Part shown: piece by piece, positions 35,251 to 44,670 of the stretch
Position numbering within the stretch: the first letter of the stretch is position 1
Layout: every line of letters begins with the position of its first letter
Origin: UTCHB3 sp964625575
GTDB taxonomy: Bacteria > Bacteroidota > Ignavibacteria > Ignavibacteriales > Ignavibacteriaceae
Assembly: GCA_964625575.1 (NCBI GenBank)
Contig: CAZVBQ010000006.1
Coordinates: forward strand, 62,001-126,000
Reading direction: 5' to 3'
DNA: 64,000 nucleotides
The notes under the pieces: generated by a model
What the model was told of the DNA's origin: nothing
Database searches by the model: none
Seen by the model: only the letters and a program-made list of their open reading frames with translations
Program-made: the position numbers and the translations under genes

Positions 35251-36501
35251 TCAGGCGGATTTTTTCTCTCTTTCGAGGTAGATCGGTTCGGCACCGTTCA
35301 GCACCACATCGCGCGTGATGAGGCATCTGCCCACATCGGTGCGGTCGGGGAGGTGGAACATTATATCCACCATGAACTCTTCGACTATTGAGCGGAGGGC
35401 GCGCGCGCCGGTTTTCCGCTCGATCGCTTTCTGCACGATCGCCTCGATTGCGAGAGGATCGAACTCAAGCTCGACATCCTCCATCGCGAACATTTTCTTA
35501 TACTGTTTAAGAATCGCGTTTTTGGGCTCGAGAAGGATGTTTGCAAGGGCATCCTTGCTGAGCGAGTGAAGTGGCGCCAGCACGGGGATACGGCCTATAA
35601 GCTCGGGGATGAGCCCGAATCTGAGGAGGTCTTCCGGTTTCACCATCCCGATCAGTTCATCGTCGGTAAGGTGGTTTGTGTCGATAACATCGGCGCCGAA
35701 GCCCATTTTGCTCTGGTTAACACGGTTGGCGATTATTTTTTCAATTCCTTCGAAAGCGCCGCCAACAATGAAGAGGATGTTCTTCGTGTTCACATATATC
35801 AGGCTCTGCTCGGGGTGTTTTCTTCCGCCTTTGGGTGGCACGCCGGCGACAGTTCCCTCGAGGATTTTCAGAAGTGCCTGCTGAACGCCTTCGCCCGATA
35901 CGTCACGGGTGATCGAAGAACCTTCCGATTTGCGGGCAATTTTGTCGATCTCATCGATATAAACGATACCGCGTTGGGCGCGTTCAAGGTTATAGTCGGC
36001 TGCCTGAAGAAGGTGAACGAGCACGGTTTCAACGTCGTCACCTACATATCCCGCCTCTGTGATGGTGGTCGCGTCAGCGATCGCGAAGGGGACATCAAGA
36101 ATTTTTGAAAGTGTTTTGGCGAGCAGGGTCTTCCCGGTACCTGTGGGTCCGATCAGCATTATATTGCTTTTTTCGATCTCCACGTCACCGAGATTATAGA
36201 GGGCATCCTCTTGGTTGATCCTTTTGTAATGGTTGTAGACAGCGACGGAGAGGGTTTTCTTCGCCCTTTCCTGTCCGATAACGTGTTCGCCGAGGGTGTC
36301 GAAGATGAACTTCGGGGTTACATCCATCGGGCGTTTTTGTTTGGGACGCACGGCGCTGATATTTGAACGTAGGATCTCGACGCTGCTCTCGACGCATATT
36401 TCACAAATATATACATCGGGTCCGGCTATCAGGCTTACTTCACCTGAATCCCGGCCGCAGAAAGAACAGCGCGCGTTTTTGTTTGAAAGTCGTTTGGACA
36501 T
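35251..36501 (-). CDS. clpX: ClpX, ATPase subunit of the ClpXP protease
   Basis: A 416-residue AAA+ unfoldase that feeds substrates to ClpP. The N-terminal zinc-binding domain has Cys12, 15, 33 and 36. The AAA+ core has Walker A GPTGTGKT, Walker B VYIDEIDK, the pore loop GYVGDD, and an MGFGAD segment at the place of the ClpP-binding IGF loop. No clpP lies next to it, unlike the common clpP-clpX pair. It is third in a four-gene minus-strand operon. Confidence 0.96.
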   Translation of the reverse strand: MSKRLSNKNARCSFCGRDSGEVSLIAGPDVYICEICVESSVEILRSNISAVRPKQKRPMDVTPKFIFDTLGEHVIGQERAKKTLSVAVYNHYKRINQEDALYNLGDVEIEKSNIMLIGPTGTGKTLLAKTLSKILDVPFAIADATTITEAGYVGDDVETVLVHLLQAADYNLERAQRGIVYIDEIDKIARKSEGSSITRDVSGEGVQQALLKILEGTVAGVPPKGGRKHPEQSLIYVNTKNILFIVGGAFEGIEKIIANRVNQSKMGFGADVIDTNHLTDDELIGMVKPEDLLRFGLIPELIGRIPVLAPLHSLSKDALANILLEPKNAILKQYKKMFAMEDVELEFDPLAIEAIVQKAIERKTGARALRSIVEEFMVDIMFHLPDRTDVGRCLITRDVVLNGAEPIYLEREKKSA

Positions 36502-36507
36502 AAAATC

Positions 36508-38352
36508 TCAGTTGGTTTTTAGTGACAAGATCGCTTCCCTGGCTTTGTCGTATAATATGGACTTTGGGAACTGAATGAGGATCTGCTCGTAGGCTTTAAT
36601 TGCTTGCTCGCGATCCTTTTTGCCGAATTGATAAATTTCTCCCTTCAAAAATAACGATTTATCAGCATATATGTTCATTGGGTCGCCAACTGCCGCGTCA
36701 ATCATACCGATGGCGTCGTCATAGCGGTCGAGTGAAGCCGCAAGCTCCGCCGATCTGAATCCCGCGACGGCCGCCAGAACCTTTGAAGGGGAGGTTCCGA
36801 GCGAGTTGAACACGTTCAGTGCTTCTTCAAGTTTCCCCTGCATTATGAACTTTTCACCCCGCGCGAAAGAGAGCATCGAGAGGGAATCGGCCATGTTCTT
36901 GTTCAGAAGTGGAGCCAGTTCGAGCGCGTCGTTGGCGAGGTTATCGGTCGGCGTGCTTATTATTTCAGTCAGCAGACCTGTCATCGCGGGTTGGTCGTTC
37001 CTGAAGAAGTAGCACATCATCAGGTTGAATTTCGCCCTGTTTTTTACATCGGGATCGGTGGAAAAGGCACTAATAGCCGAATTGAAGGCGTGTTCCGCTT
37101 GGTCGAGTTCGTCCTGCCTCACGTTCAAAAGCCCCTTGTAGAGCCAGGCAAAAGCCGAAAATCGTGAATTGGGGCGCTTCTCTATAAGTTCGTCGAACAG
37201 GTCGAGGGCGTCACTGAACTCATTAAGTTTGAAGTGAATATAACCCGCCCTGAAGATCGCTTCGCTCGCGGTTTCCGAGTTCTGGAAAGTGGAAATTATT
37301 TCAGAGTATTTATCAAGAACAGCGTTGTATTTCGAGCGTTCGGGGAGGATACCGCGGTCGTACGGTTTCCACTCAGGGTTGAGCTGAAGGTACTCAAGGT
37401 TCAGGGTTTCTTCCATCGACTTGACCAGATTCAGGTTGATCACCGGTTTATCGGGTCTGTTGGGGTAAAGCTCGAGCAGTTTTGTGTAAGCCAAAGTTGC
37501 AGAGACATAGTCGCCCGCGTAGAACGACTCCTCACCACTTCTGTAGAGTGAAACACCGTTCTCCTTCCCTGATTCCTCCATTTTCAGTGCTGTTGCTATC
37601 GCTTTGGCGAACATCCTCTGGTCGAGGTAGAGACCGAACAGGATCCGCAGGGTCATATCGTTCGGGTCTTCTGTTCTTTCAAAAGCCTTAATGAATTCAA
37701 GCGCGGCATCAGGGTTGTTCGAGGCATTGCGGATCCTTGCCTCCACTTGCGAGACCTGCCCCGGATCCAGATCGAGAAGATGCGCGTAAGCCTCAGCCGC
37801 CTTGTCATACTGCATCATATAGCCGTAAAGGTAGCCGAGATCGAGGAGGAAATATACCGGCTTGCCGGAGGCTTCCTTCCCTTTTTCGAGGAGGTAGATG
37901 GCGGTTTCGAATCCCTTCACTTCGGTCGCCGAGTAGGCGAGCACTTTGGTGTAGTTGATGTCGTAATTGGAGAGTTTCAGGAAGTCGTCCCAAACCTTAA
38001 GGGCTTCCTTTTCATCCCCGGCGAGGAAATGGGTCTTTCCCAGCAGGTTTATTCCGTTTATGTCGCCGCGGTTCCGGTCATTCCACAATTTAAGGTAGCC
38101 GAGTGACTCATCGTACTGCTTCAATCTGTTGCAAACGCGCACGACCGACTCGAGAAACATGTAATCGGAGGGGTTGCTTTTATAGAGATCGAGGTAAATG
38201 GTCTTCGCCTTCTCGAGCTGGTTAAGCTGTTCGAACTGCTGCGCCAGCATAATTTTGTTGCCAACATCTCCCGGCTGGGCATAACCCTGCGCAGTCAGCA
38301 GTAAAAACGCTGAAACGAGTAGAAAAAACCGTGATGAAAAGTTACACATCAT
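36508..38352 (-). CDS. Exported multi-TPR protein
   Basis: A 614-residue protein with a signal peptide (cleavage near GYAQP) and about ten TPR-like helix pairs along its length, such as EQLNQLEKAKTIYLDLYK, QYDKAAEAYAHLLDLDP and EFSDALDLFDELIEKRP. The final repeats resemble the YbgF/BamD type. It is probably periplasmic and a scaffold for other proteins. It lies 6 nt upstream of clpX and 34 nt after the aminotransferase gene in one operon. Confidence 0.78.
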   Translation of the reverse strand: MMCNFSSRFFLLVSAFLLLTAQGYAQPGDVGNKIMLAQQFEQLNQLEKAKTIYLDLYKSNPSDYMFLESVVRVCNRLKQYDESLGYLKLWNDRNRGDINGINLLGKTHFLAGDEKEALKVWDDFLKLSNYDINYTKVLAYSATEVKGFETAIYLLEKGKEASGKPVYFLLDLGYLYGYMMQYDKAAEAYAHLLDLDPGQVSQVEARIRNASNNPDAALEFIKAFERTEDPNDMTLRILFGLYLDQRMFAKAIATALKMEESGKENGVSLYRSGEESFYAGDYVSATLAYTKLLELYPNRPDKPVINLNLVKSMEETLNLEYLQLNPEWKPYDRGILPERSKYNAVLDKYSEIISTFQNSETASEAIFRAGYIHFKLNEFSDALDLFDELIEKRPNSRFSAFAWLYKGLLNVRQDELDQAEHAFNSAISAFSTDPDVKNRAKFNLMMCYFFRNDQPAMTGLLTEIISTPTDNLANDALELAPLLNKNMADSLSMLSFARGEKFIMQGKLEEALNVFNSLGTSPSKVLAAVAGFRSAELAASLDRYDDAIGMIDAAVGDPMNIYADKSLFLKGEIYQFGKKDREQAIKAYEQILIQFPKSILYDKAREAILSLKTN

Positions 38353-38386
38353 ATTTATTAGACAAATTCCGCGGCTGATTTGTTTC

Positions 38387-39523
38387 TTATGGTATCAATT
38401 TTTGCAGGGCATCTAGAAGAATATCGACATCATTAGCGGAATTGTAGCCATTGAGTGATATTCTTATGAACCTCTCACCGTTGTGAGGGAAGACCGGTAT
38501 CTCGATCTTGTACTCATCATACAGCCGTGCTTTCAGGTCGGTGGGGGCATTATCGGGGAGCTTTACCGAAGCCATCTGCCTGATAACGGAGGTTTCACCC
38601 GGGTAAAGTGATATCATCCCCGGGATGGCTTCCATTCTCAGTTTGGCTTCCTGCACTCGCGCGCAACAGTCATCAGTGACTTTTCGCCAGTTGTGAAAAT
38701 CCATGAACTTTATAGCGGCAGGCACCGCGAGGAAGTTGGAGATGTCACGGGTTCCCTGATACTCGAACTCGTCTATGAAATATGAGTAACCTTCGGGTCT
38801 GTGGGTGTTACCCCAGCTAATAACAGGCGGAACGAGGAGGTGCTGAAGTTCCTTCCGGGCGTACAGGAAGGCGGTTCCTTTCGGTGCCATCATCCACTTG
38901 TGGCAGTTGCCGGTGTAGAAATCCGGGTCGAGCTCTGAAATGTTGAACGGTATCTGCGCGGGGGCGTGCGCGCCGTCGATCATGGTATAAATCCCCGAAC
39001 CTCTGAGCTCGTCAAGAATCTCTTTAACGGGGAAAACAAGCGCAGTTGCCGAGGAAATGTGGCTGAAAAACACCACTCTTGTTTTATTGGTGACCGCGTT
39101 CAGGATCGCGTTCTTTATCGCATCCGGTGATGTCAATGGGAAGGGGATCACGGCTTTCACCAACTTCGCGCCCGTTTTCTGGCAGACATAGTTCCACATC
39201 TTTTCCAGCGCGCCGTACTCCTGATCACTCATCAACACTTCGTCACCGGGACCCAGTGGAAGTGACCGCGCCACCGCGTTAACACCGGTGGTGGTATTCG
39301 GCACGTAAACCAGATCTTCACTTCCGCAACCGAGGTAGTTAGCGAGACACTTCCGCGCGCCGGAGAGCATTTCGTCGTGTCTGCGATCCATGAACTCAAC
39401 GGGCTGTTTTTCAAGTTCTATCTGTAACCGCTGATACTCCCGCATGACGGGGAGAGGGGCGGCGCCGAATGAACCGTGATTGAGAAATATGACATCATCC
39501 CGGAGAAAGAAGAGCGACTTCAT
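38387..39523 (-). CDS. Class V aminotransferase, isopenicillin-N-epimerase-like
   Basis: A 378-residue PLP enzyme of fold type I. The family start LNHGSFG is present, the PLP-binding Asp183 and neighbouring His186 lie in DGAHAPAQ, and the Schiff-base Lys209 is in GNCHKW. The sequence is nearest to the IPN-epimerase-like branch rather than cysteine desulfurases. The substrate is not known. It is the first gene of the operon with the TPR protein and clpX. Confidence 0.87.
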   Translation of the reverse strand: MKSLFFLRDDVIFLNHGSFGAAPLPVMREYQRLQIELEKQPVEFMDRRHDEMLSGARKCLANYLGCGSEDLVYVPNTTTGVNAVARSLPLGPGDEVLMSDQEYGALEKMWNYVCQKTGAKLVKAVIPFPLTSPDAIKNAILNAVTNKTRVVFFSHISSATALVFPVKEILDELRGSGIYTMIDGAHAPAQIPFNISELDPDFYTGNCHKWMMAPKGTAFLYARKELQHLLVPPVISWGNTHRPEGYSYFIDEFEYQGTRDISNFLAVPAAIKFMDFHNWRKVTDDCCARVQEAKLRMEAIPGMISLYPGETSVIRQMASVKLPDNAPTDLKARLYDEYKIEIPVFPHNGERFIRISLNGYNSANDVDILLDALQKLIP

Positions 39524-39587
39524 TATTTTAGAGGTTCCTTTTTATTAGATTTTGATCCAAACTTCAAAAATACGAAACGGAAACTTA

Positions 39588-40739
39588 ATGAAAGAATTTT
39601 CAGGCTGGCTGGCAAGCGGGAACAGTTGGTTGGTGTATGGCGGAATTGTGGCGGCTTCGCTCCTGCTCTACATGGTTCTGCGCGCGGTTGCCGTTAAAGT
39701 TATCGGCAAGATCGTAAGGAAAACCGCCACCCGGTTCGATGACGTGGTGCTGAACCGGAAGTTCATCGGCAGGGTTCTCCTTCTTCTTCCAACCGCTGTT
39801 GCCAACCGCTTCGCGGGCATACTTGGTGAGAGCGCCGCGGAGGTAAAGGAGGTACTCTACATCTGGTATACTCTGCTGGCCGTTTTGATCGTTTTTTCGG
39901 CGATCGATGCCATCATCGAGATATGGGAGCGAAGCGAAAGTCTCAACCGGAAGCCCGTTAAAGGGTACCTCCAGATCATTAAAATAGTGATCGGATTCTG
40001 GGCGCTCGTTGTTGCCGCGGGAATTTTGACCGACCAAAGCCCCTGGTCGATACTCACCGGACTGAGTGCCCTGACCGCGATACTTATGCTGGTCTTCCGC
40101 GACACCATCCTCTCATTTATCGTGAACGTGCAGATCAATTCATACGATCTTGTCGAGAAGGGTGACTGGATAGAAGTGCAGGCTTTCGGCGCCGACGGAA
40201 CAGTTACCGACATTTCCCTGCACACGATAAAAGTGCAGAACGGCGACAATACCATCTCGATAATCCCCACATACAAATTGATGGAAGTGGGCTACAAGAA
40301 CTGGCGCCGTATCCAGGAACTTAATGCCCGCCGGATAAAACGGTCGTTTTTCATCGACACTTCGTCGGTGAAGGAAGTTGATACCGCCCTCTTCACTAAA
40401 CTGAATGAAAAGAAGGGCGTGCACGAGTTCCTCGAAGAGTTCCTTTTGAGCGAGGAGTACACCGCCTCGAAAGAGATCGACGTGACAAACCTGATGCTTT
40501 TCAGGAAGTATATCCGCTGGTTCCTCCTCCGGCAGGAGAGGATAAGGGGTGACCTTCAGATCTCAGCTCGCCTTCTTCAACCGGTAGAGCAAGGGATCCC
40601 GCTTGAGATTTACGCCTTCACTTCCGAAACCACATTCATGCTTTACGAGGAGTTCCAGGCGAGGATAATGGAGCACATCATAGCCGCCGCCCGATATTTC
40701 GATGTCATCATCTATCAGAAGCAGGCAACCGGCGGTTGA
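39588..40739 (+). CDS. MscS-family mechanosensitive channel, YbdG type
   Basis: A 383-residue inner-membrane protein. Four or five hydrophobic segments in the first 180 residues lead into the pore helix (LTAILMLVFRDTILSFIVN) and the MscS beta domain. That domain reads GDWIEVQAFGADGTV, then VQNGDNTISIIPTY and NWRR, which are signatures of the E. coli YbdG subgroup. It should gate under membrane tension and protect against mild osmotic downshock. The ATG at 39588 was preferred to a TTG at 39552. Confidence 0.88.
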   Translation: MKEFSGWLASGNSWLVYGGIVAASLLLYMVLRAVAVKVIGKIVRKTATRFDDVVLNRKFIGRVLLLLPTAVANRFAGILGESAAEVKEVLYIWYTLLAVLIVFSAIDAIIEIWERSESLNRKPVKGYLQIIKIVIGFWALVVAAGILTDQSPWSILTGLSALTAILMLVFRDTILSFIVNVQINSYDLVEKGDWIEVQAFGADGTVTDISLHTIKVQNGDNTISIIPTYKLMEVGYKNWRRIQELNARRIKRSFFIDTSSVKEVDTALFTKLNEKKGVHEFLEEFLLSEEYTASKEIDVTNLMLFRKYIRWFLLRQERIRGDLQISARLLQPVEQGIPLEIYAFTSETTFMLYEEFQARIMEHIIAAARYFDVIIYQKQATGG

Positions 40740-40814
40740 GATGGAATTTTTTCAAATTATTTATGAGACAAAAGTATTATATTATTCACTGCAAGAAATA
40801 ATTTTCGAAAGATC

Positions 40815-42062
40815 GTGAATACCGTGTCCCGACTGCTGTTAATGCGATTAATGTTGTTACCGGTTCTCTTCCTCTTCTTCTCCGGATGTGAGGAAGAACC
40901 CCCTGTTTTGCCCGGACTGAAGTTCAGCAGCCTGACTGTTGTCTCTGAACCCGCCGGGGCAACTGTGATCTTCAACAACAAGAACACCGGGAAGGTAACC
41001 CCCACTGTTATCGAGGGACTCGAACCCGGTTTCTACAAGATCGATCTGAAGCTCGGAAAATATATCGACACCACATTTTACACCCTCGTCGCGCGTGATC
41101 AGCAGGATACAATGCGGCTCGAGATGAGGGAGAACCCCTCCGACTGGTGGCAGAACTGGAACTCCTCAAACTCGCCACTTCCGATGAACACGATCAACAA
41201 GATAATCATCGACCCTATAGGTGACAAGTGGATGGCGACCAACGGCAAAGGGCTCGTGAAGTTTGACGGACAGACATGGACCGTGATTGACCGCTCCAAT
41301 TCAGGCATTCCCGACAATTATATTCTCGATTTTCTTCTCGACCGGAACGGCAGGATCTGGGTCGCCACGCCGGAAGGATTCGGTCGCTCCGAAAACGGCG
41401 TCTGGACAGTCTATAACCGCCAGAACAGCAACCTCCCCGACAATTACATCAATTGCCTCGACCTCGACGGGTGGGGAAATGTCTGGATCGGCACTTACAG
41501 CGCGGGTCTCGTGAAGTTCGACGGCGCGACATTCAAAGTTTACAATACCGGCAACAGCGGCATCCCCTCAAACAGGATAAACGCGATAAAGACCGATGAC
41601 AACGGTAATATCTACATCGGCACCCACGGCGAAGGGCTCGCGCTCTATTCACCCTCGACCGACGGCTGGATAATTTACAACACCGTGACTTCAAATATCC
41701 CGGGACAATATGTAAGCAGAATTGTCGCCGATCAGAAGAACGACTTTTGGGTTGGCTTCACCGGTACCGTGGGGGCTGTCGGCGTCGCGATGTTCAACAG
41801 GAAGGTTTTCACCAATTACACGCCCGCGAACTCCGGTTTTACAGGTTCACTCGTCACCGGCTTGGCCACCTCTGCCGATGGAAAAGTCTGGGTCTCCACC
41901 GCTGACGCGGGAGTTTCAACACTTCAAAACGGCAAGTGGACACGCTACACCACATCCAACTCCGGCATAAAAGACAACTCCGCCCTCTCCATCGCAGTCG
42001 ACCGTGACGGCAACAAGTGGATCGGGGCCGGGGGGCTGAATCTTTATGTGGGAGGGAAGTAG
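40815..42062 (+). CDS. PEGA-domain / two-component-regulator propeller lipoprotein
   Basis: A 415-residue exported protein. A lipoprotein signal ends in LFFSGC. A PEGA domain (about 38-105) follows, with the typical EPAGATVIFNN and TGKVTPTVIEGL strands. The rest is a beta-propeller of Reg_prop repeats (GNVWIGTYSAGLVKFDG, GKVWVSTADAGVSTL and similar), as in the sensor part of hybrid two-component systems. Here no kinase domain is attached. The start is GTG; an ATG nine codons later would also keep the signal peptide. Confidence 0.85.
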   Translation: MNTVSRLLLMRLMLLPVLFLFFSGCEEEPPVLPGLKFSSLTVVSEPAGATVIFNNKNTGKVTPTVIEGLEPGFYKIDLKLGKYIDTTFYTLVARDQQDTMRLEMRENPSDWWQNWNSSNSPLPMNTINKIIIDPIGDKWMATNGKGLVKFDGQTWTVIDRSNSGIPDNYILDFLLDRNGRIWVATPEGFGRSENGVWTVYNRQNSNLPDNYINCLDLDGWGNVWIGTYSAGLVKFDGATFKVYNTGNSGIPSNRINAIKTDDNGNIYIGTHGEGLALYSPSTDGWIIYNTVTSNIPGQYVSRIVADQKNDFWVGFTGTVGAVGVAMFNRKVFTNYTPANSGFTGSLVTGLATSADGKVWVSTADAGVSTLQNGKWTRYTTSNSGIKDNSALSIAVDRDGNKWIGAGGLNLYVGGK

Positions 42063-42405
42063 GTGTTAAGTGTTAAGTGTTAGGTGTTATTTTTAGTGTG
42101 GAGTGTGGAGTGTGGAGTATTTGGGGTTTCGGGTTTGGTGTTTGGTATGTCTGTGGGTGATCAACATTTGCCCCGTTCGGGGCAATGTCCGGATAGGTAA
42201 TTGATCAATCAAAATGGGATTTGCCCCGCTCTGGGCAATGTCTGAGTTAAAAAAACATAAGATTCTTGGATATAAATCCAAAAATTATATAAGATTTTTG
42301 GATTTTAGTCCAAATATATGATGTTTAGTCCCACTTTGTGACTCTGTGACCTGCTACCCTGTGACTTCTAACCCTGCTACCCTGTGACTCCGTGACCTGC
42401 CTGCT
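42063..42405. repeat. Intergenic repeat mosaic on the left of the DUF4143 gene
   Basis: No gene. In order: GTGTTAAGTGTTA-type runs, GTGTGGAGTGTGGAG runs, a G/T-rich stretch, two hairpins with arms TTGCCCCG and CGGGGCAA (about 42169 and 42220), a 60-nt pair of 32-bp units with palindromes (42257-42316), and degenerate GTGACTCTGTGAC units up to the gene. Confidence 0.85.
42257..42316. repeat. Left copy of the direct repeat flanking the DUF4143 gene
   Basis: Two tandem 32-bp units starting ATAAGATT, each with a TTGGAT...ATCCAA or TTGGA...TCCAA palindrome. The right copy is at 43567-43629 in the same orientation; over the first unit only two bases differ. Confidence 0.85.
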
Positions 42406-43530
42406 TCATACCAGGAATTCATCATAGTTCATTCTGTGGATTACTTGTTGAGAGAGAATTTTATAATTCTTTAGGAAGGTTTGGGGAAATTTGTATCCTG
42501 CCTTTTCACTCCATTTGAATTCGAAAGCGTGGATTCCATCGAAGTACTCTTCCAAGTAATCAATCTCCTGATGTTGAAATGTCCGCCAGAAAAATGTGCG
42601 TGCCATGCTTTCCTTGTATGACAGGAGTTTTCTTCGTTCGGAGATCAGATAATTCTCCCACAAGGCGCCGGTATCAGTTCTGGTTGTCAGGTCATACAGA
42701 TTGCCGATAAGCGCGTTCCTGATACCATTATCGTAGAAGTAGATTTTCTTCCCCTTTTTGATCTCATTCCTTTCATTCCGGCTGAGAGCGGGAAGTCTGA
42801 AAATAATAAATGCCCGCTCAAGGATTTTGAGATATTTCTCGACTGTTTTATTGTCAGTCCCGGTTAATTGCGCGAGCTCATTCGTACTGACTTCACTACC
42901 AACCTGGAAAGCCACAGCACGCGCGAGGGAATCGATCAGAGAGGGGAAACGAAGTCCGTCAATTCCAAAGATATCTTTGAACAGGTAGCTACCTGAGACG
43001 TCTTTGATCGTTTTCGCCGACTGTCCCGGCTTTGCCACCACTTCCGGATAACTTCCAAACACTAATCGTCTTTCCAGCTCACCCCTTTCCGCGAGAAGGT
43101 GCGTGTTTGCCTTCAATTCCGCGAAGCTAAAGGGATAGAGGAAGAATTCAAACTTTCTGCCAGTGAGCGATTCCGACGTGCGGTTCATCAGTTCGAATGA
43201 TGAGGAACCGGTGGCGATAACCTGGACTTCCGGGATCCTGTCGGTGAATATCTTGATCACATTCCAGATCTCGTTAATTTTCTGTGCTTCGTCGATCACA
43301 AGAATTTCATATCCGGCAGCTATACCGGCAAGCCGCTCCTTCGATTCATCCGTCAGAAGGGTACGCGTGGCACGTTCGTCACCATAAAGAAAAAGGGCTT
43401 TCTTCCCTGATGCCTCTACAATTTTGTTGACGAGGGTGGTCTTTCCGGTCTGCCGGGCTCCGAAGATAATGATCGCTTTCCCTTTGAACATGAATCCGGG
43501 GATCACATCTTCGAGATATCGCTTTATCAA
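42406..43530 (-). CDS. AAA-family ATPase with DUF4143 domain
   Basis: A 374-residue protein of the AAA_14/DUF4143 type. Walker A is GARQTGKT (24-31), Walker B is LVIDEAQ, and a sensor-1-like VIATGSSSFEL follows; a winged-helix-like region leads into the DUF4143 nuclease-like C-terminus (GALWENYLISERRK, then EIDYLEEYFDGIHAFEFKW). Members occur as variable accessory genes, some with restriction or toxin-antitoxin links, but no partner is present here. The start is TTG. Matching direct repeats flank it, which suggests that gene and repeats may have moved or expanded together. Confidence 0.85.
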   Translation of the reverse strand: MIKRYLEDVIPGFMFKGKAIIIFGARQTGKTTLVNKIVEASGKKALFLYGDERATRTLLTDESKERLAGIAAGYEILVIDEAQKINEIWNVIKIFTDRIPEVQVIATGSSSFELMNRTSESLTGRKFEFFLYPFSFAELKANTHLLAERGELERRLVFGSYPEVVAKPGQSAKTIKDVSGSYLFKDIFGIDGLRFPSLIDSLARAVAFQVGSEVSTNELAQLTGTDNKTVEKYLKILERAFIIFRLPALSRNERNEIKKGKKIYFYDNGIRNALIGNLYDLTTRTDTGALWENYLISERRKLLSYKESMARTFFWRTFQHQEIDYLEEYFDGIHAFEFKWSEKAGYKFPQTFLKNYKILSQQVIHRMNYDEFLV

Positions 43531-43566
43531 AATAGTGCCTGAATTTGTTGTATGGTGAGACGAAAT

Positions 43567-43629
43567 ATAAGATTATTGGATTTAAATCCAAAAATTATAT
43601 AAGATTTTTGGATTTAAGTCCAAAAATTA
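43567..43629. repeat. Right copy of the direct repeat flanking the DUF4143 gene
   Basis: Two 32-bp units (starts at 43567 and 43599) with the palindromes TTGGATTTAAATCCAA and TTGGATTTAAGTCCAA. It sits 37 nt upstream of the DUF4143 start codon, so it probably overlaps its promoter region. Confidence 0.87.
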
Positions 43630-43825
43630 GAGGATTTGGGGTTTGGGGTTTAGTCCGCCCGTGGCGGATTGGTGTTTGGAAGTGTGAACTGTGAACTATG
43701 AACTATGAGGTTTTAGTGTGGAGTGTAGAGTGTGGAGTTTTTGGGGTTTGGGATTTGGGGTTTGGGGCATCCAAAAGAATCAGTGGAATCCGCGTTTAAT
43801 CAGTGGAATCTGCGTAACCTTTAAA

Positions 43826-43860
43826 ACAAAAAAGAGGCCATCCTTTTGAGACAGCCTCTT
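43826..43860 (-). terminator. Rho-independent terminator of the rpsF-ssb-rpsR-rplI operon
   Basis: On the minus strand, an AAGAGGC/GCCTCTT stem with a 15-nt loop is followed by TTTTTTGTTTT. It lies 62 nt after the rplI stop. Its core GGCTGTCTCAAAA matches the terminator at 30333. Confidence 0.85.
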
Positions 43861-43921
43861 AAAAATTAAGTGTCAAGTGATAAGTGTTAGGAATTGACCA
43901 CTGACCTCTCACCACTAACCA

Positions 43922-44380
43922 CTAATCGTTATCCTTCTGTTCTTTCACAACGTAAACTGAGATTTTCGCTGTTACGGAAGAGTGGATCTTAACGGGTACG
44001 GAGTGGATACCGAGTGTCTTGATGGGCTCGTGGAGGTCGATCGATCTCTTGTCGAGGTCGAAGCCTTTTTCCTTGAGACCATCGGCGATCATCTGTGAGG
44101 TTACGGAGCCGAAGAGTTTGTCTTCTTCGCCGGCCTGAACGGTGATCTCGATCTTAACGTTCTCGATTGCTGTAGCGAGTTCGTTGGCGGCCGCCACTTC
44201 TTTTTCTCTTCTTTTGTTGATGAGTTTCTTCTCATCTTCGATAGCGCGGAGGTTGCCGGCGAGGGCAGCGTACGCGTATTTCTTTGGGATGAGATAGTTA
44301 AGGGCGTAGCCTTCGTTAACTTCAACGATCTCGCCAACATTGCCGAGGGTTTCGATGTTTTGCCTTAATATTACTTTCAT
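43922..44380 (-). CDS. rplI: 50S ribosomal protein bL9
   Basis: A 152-residue L9 with both domains: the N-terminal RNA-binding domain (GNVGEIVEVNEGYALNYLIP), the long central helix, and the C-terminal domain ending in HSSVTAKISVYVVKE. It is the last gene of the operon, 18 nt after rpsR, followed by a terminator. Confidence 0.97.
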   Translation of the reverse strand: MKVILRQNIETLGNVGEIVEVNEGYALNYLIPKKYAYAALAGNLRAIEDEKKLINKRREKEVAAANELATAIENVKIEITVQAGEEDKLFGSVTSQMIADGLKEKGFDLDKRSIDLHEPIKTLGIHSVPVKIHSSVTAKISVYVVKEQKDND

Positions 44381-44398
44381 TTGTAAGCCTCCTCCCGG

Positions 44399-44668
44399 TT
44401 ATTTCACAGAGTCAGCGACATAAGGCAGAATCGCCATGTGTCTTGCTCTTTTGATTGCTGTGGTTAACTGACGGTGAGACTTGGCGCAGGTTCCCGTGAT
44501 ACGTTTTGGGATGATCTTGCCCTGCTCTGTAACGAACTTCTGGAGGAGTTTAACGTCCTTGTAGTCGATATATTTGATGCCCATCTGTGTGAATCTGCAC
44601 ACCTTGTTGGGCTTCAGCATACGCATTTTGCTTCTGTTCTGGTTGAAATTATTGTTGTTATTTATCAT
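44399..44668 (-). CDS. rpsR: 30S ribosomal protein bS18
   Basis: An 89-residue S18 with the family core CRFTQMGIKYIDYKDVKLLQ, then KIIPKRITGTCAKSHRQL and AIKRARHMAILPY. The N-terminus is Asn rich. The ATG at 44668 is chosen; a GTG at 44674 overlapping the ssb stop (GTGA) is also possible and would add two residues. Confidence 0.96.
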   Translation of the reverse strand: MINNNNNFNQNRSKMRMLKPNKVCRFTQMGIKYIDYKDVKLLQKFVTEQGKIIPKRITGTCAKSHRQLTTAIKRARHMAILPYVADSVK

Positions 44669-44670
44669 AA

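Larger units (their letters stand above)
43531..43921. repeat. Intergenic repeat mosaic on the right of the DUF4143 gene
   Basis: No gene in these 391 nt. It contains the second 63-nt copy of the flanking repeat (43567-43629), GGGGTTTGGGGTTT runs with a CCGCCCGTGGCGG hairpin, GTGTGGAGTGTAGAG runs, a doubled AATCAGTGGAATC unit near 43780, the rplI terminator, and a short AAGTGTTAGG / CACTAACCACTAA stretch that resembles the block at 29963. Confidence 0.85.

Noticed and set aside
33983..35326. Asparagine synthetase function and the longer start at 35326
   Set aside because: No amidotransferase or synthetase motif is visible, and the longer N-terminus only reads through clpX; the signal peptide starts at 35248.
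42406..43530. Toxin-antitoxin or restriction pair around the DUF4143 ATPase
   Set aside because: No partner gene is found on either side, only repeats.
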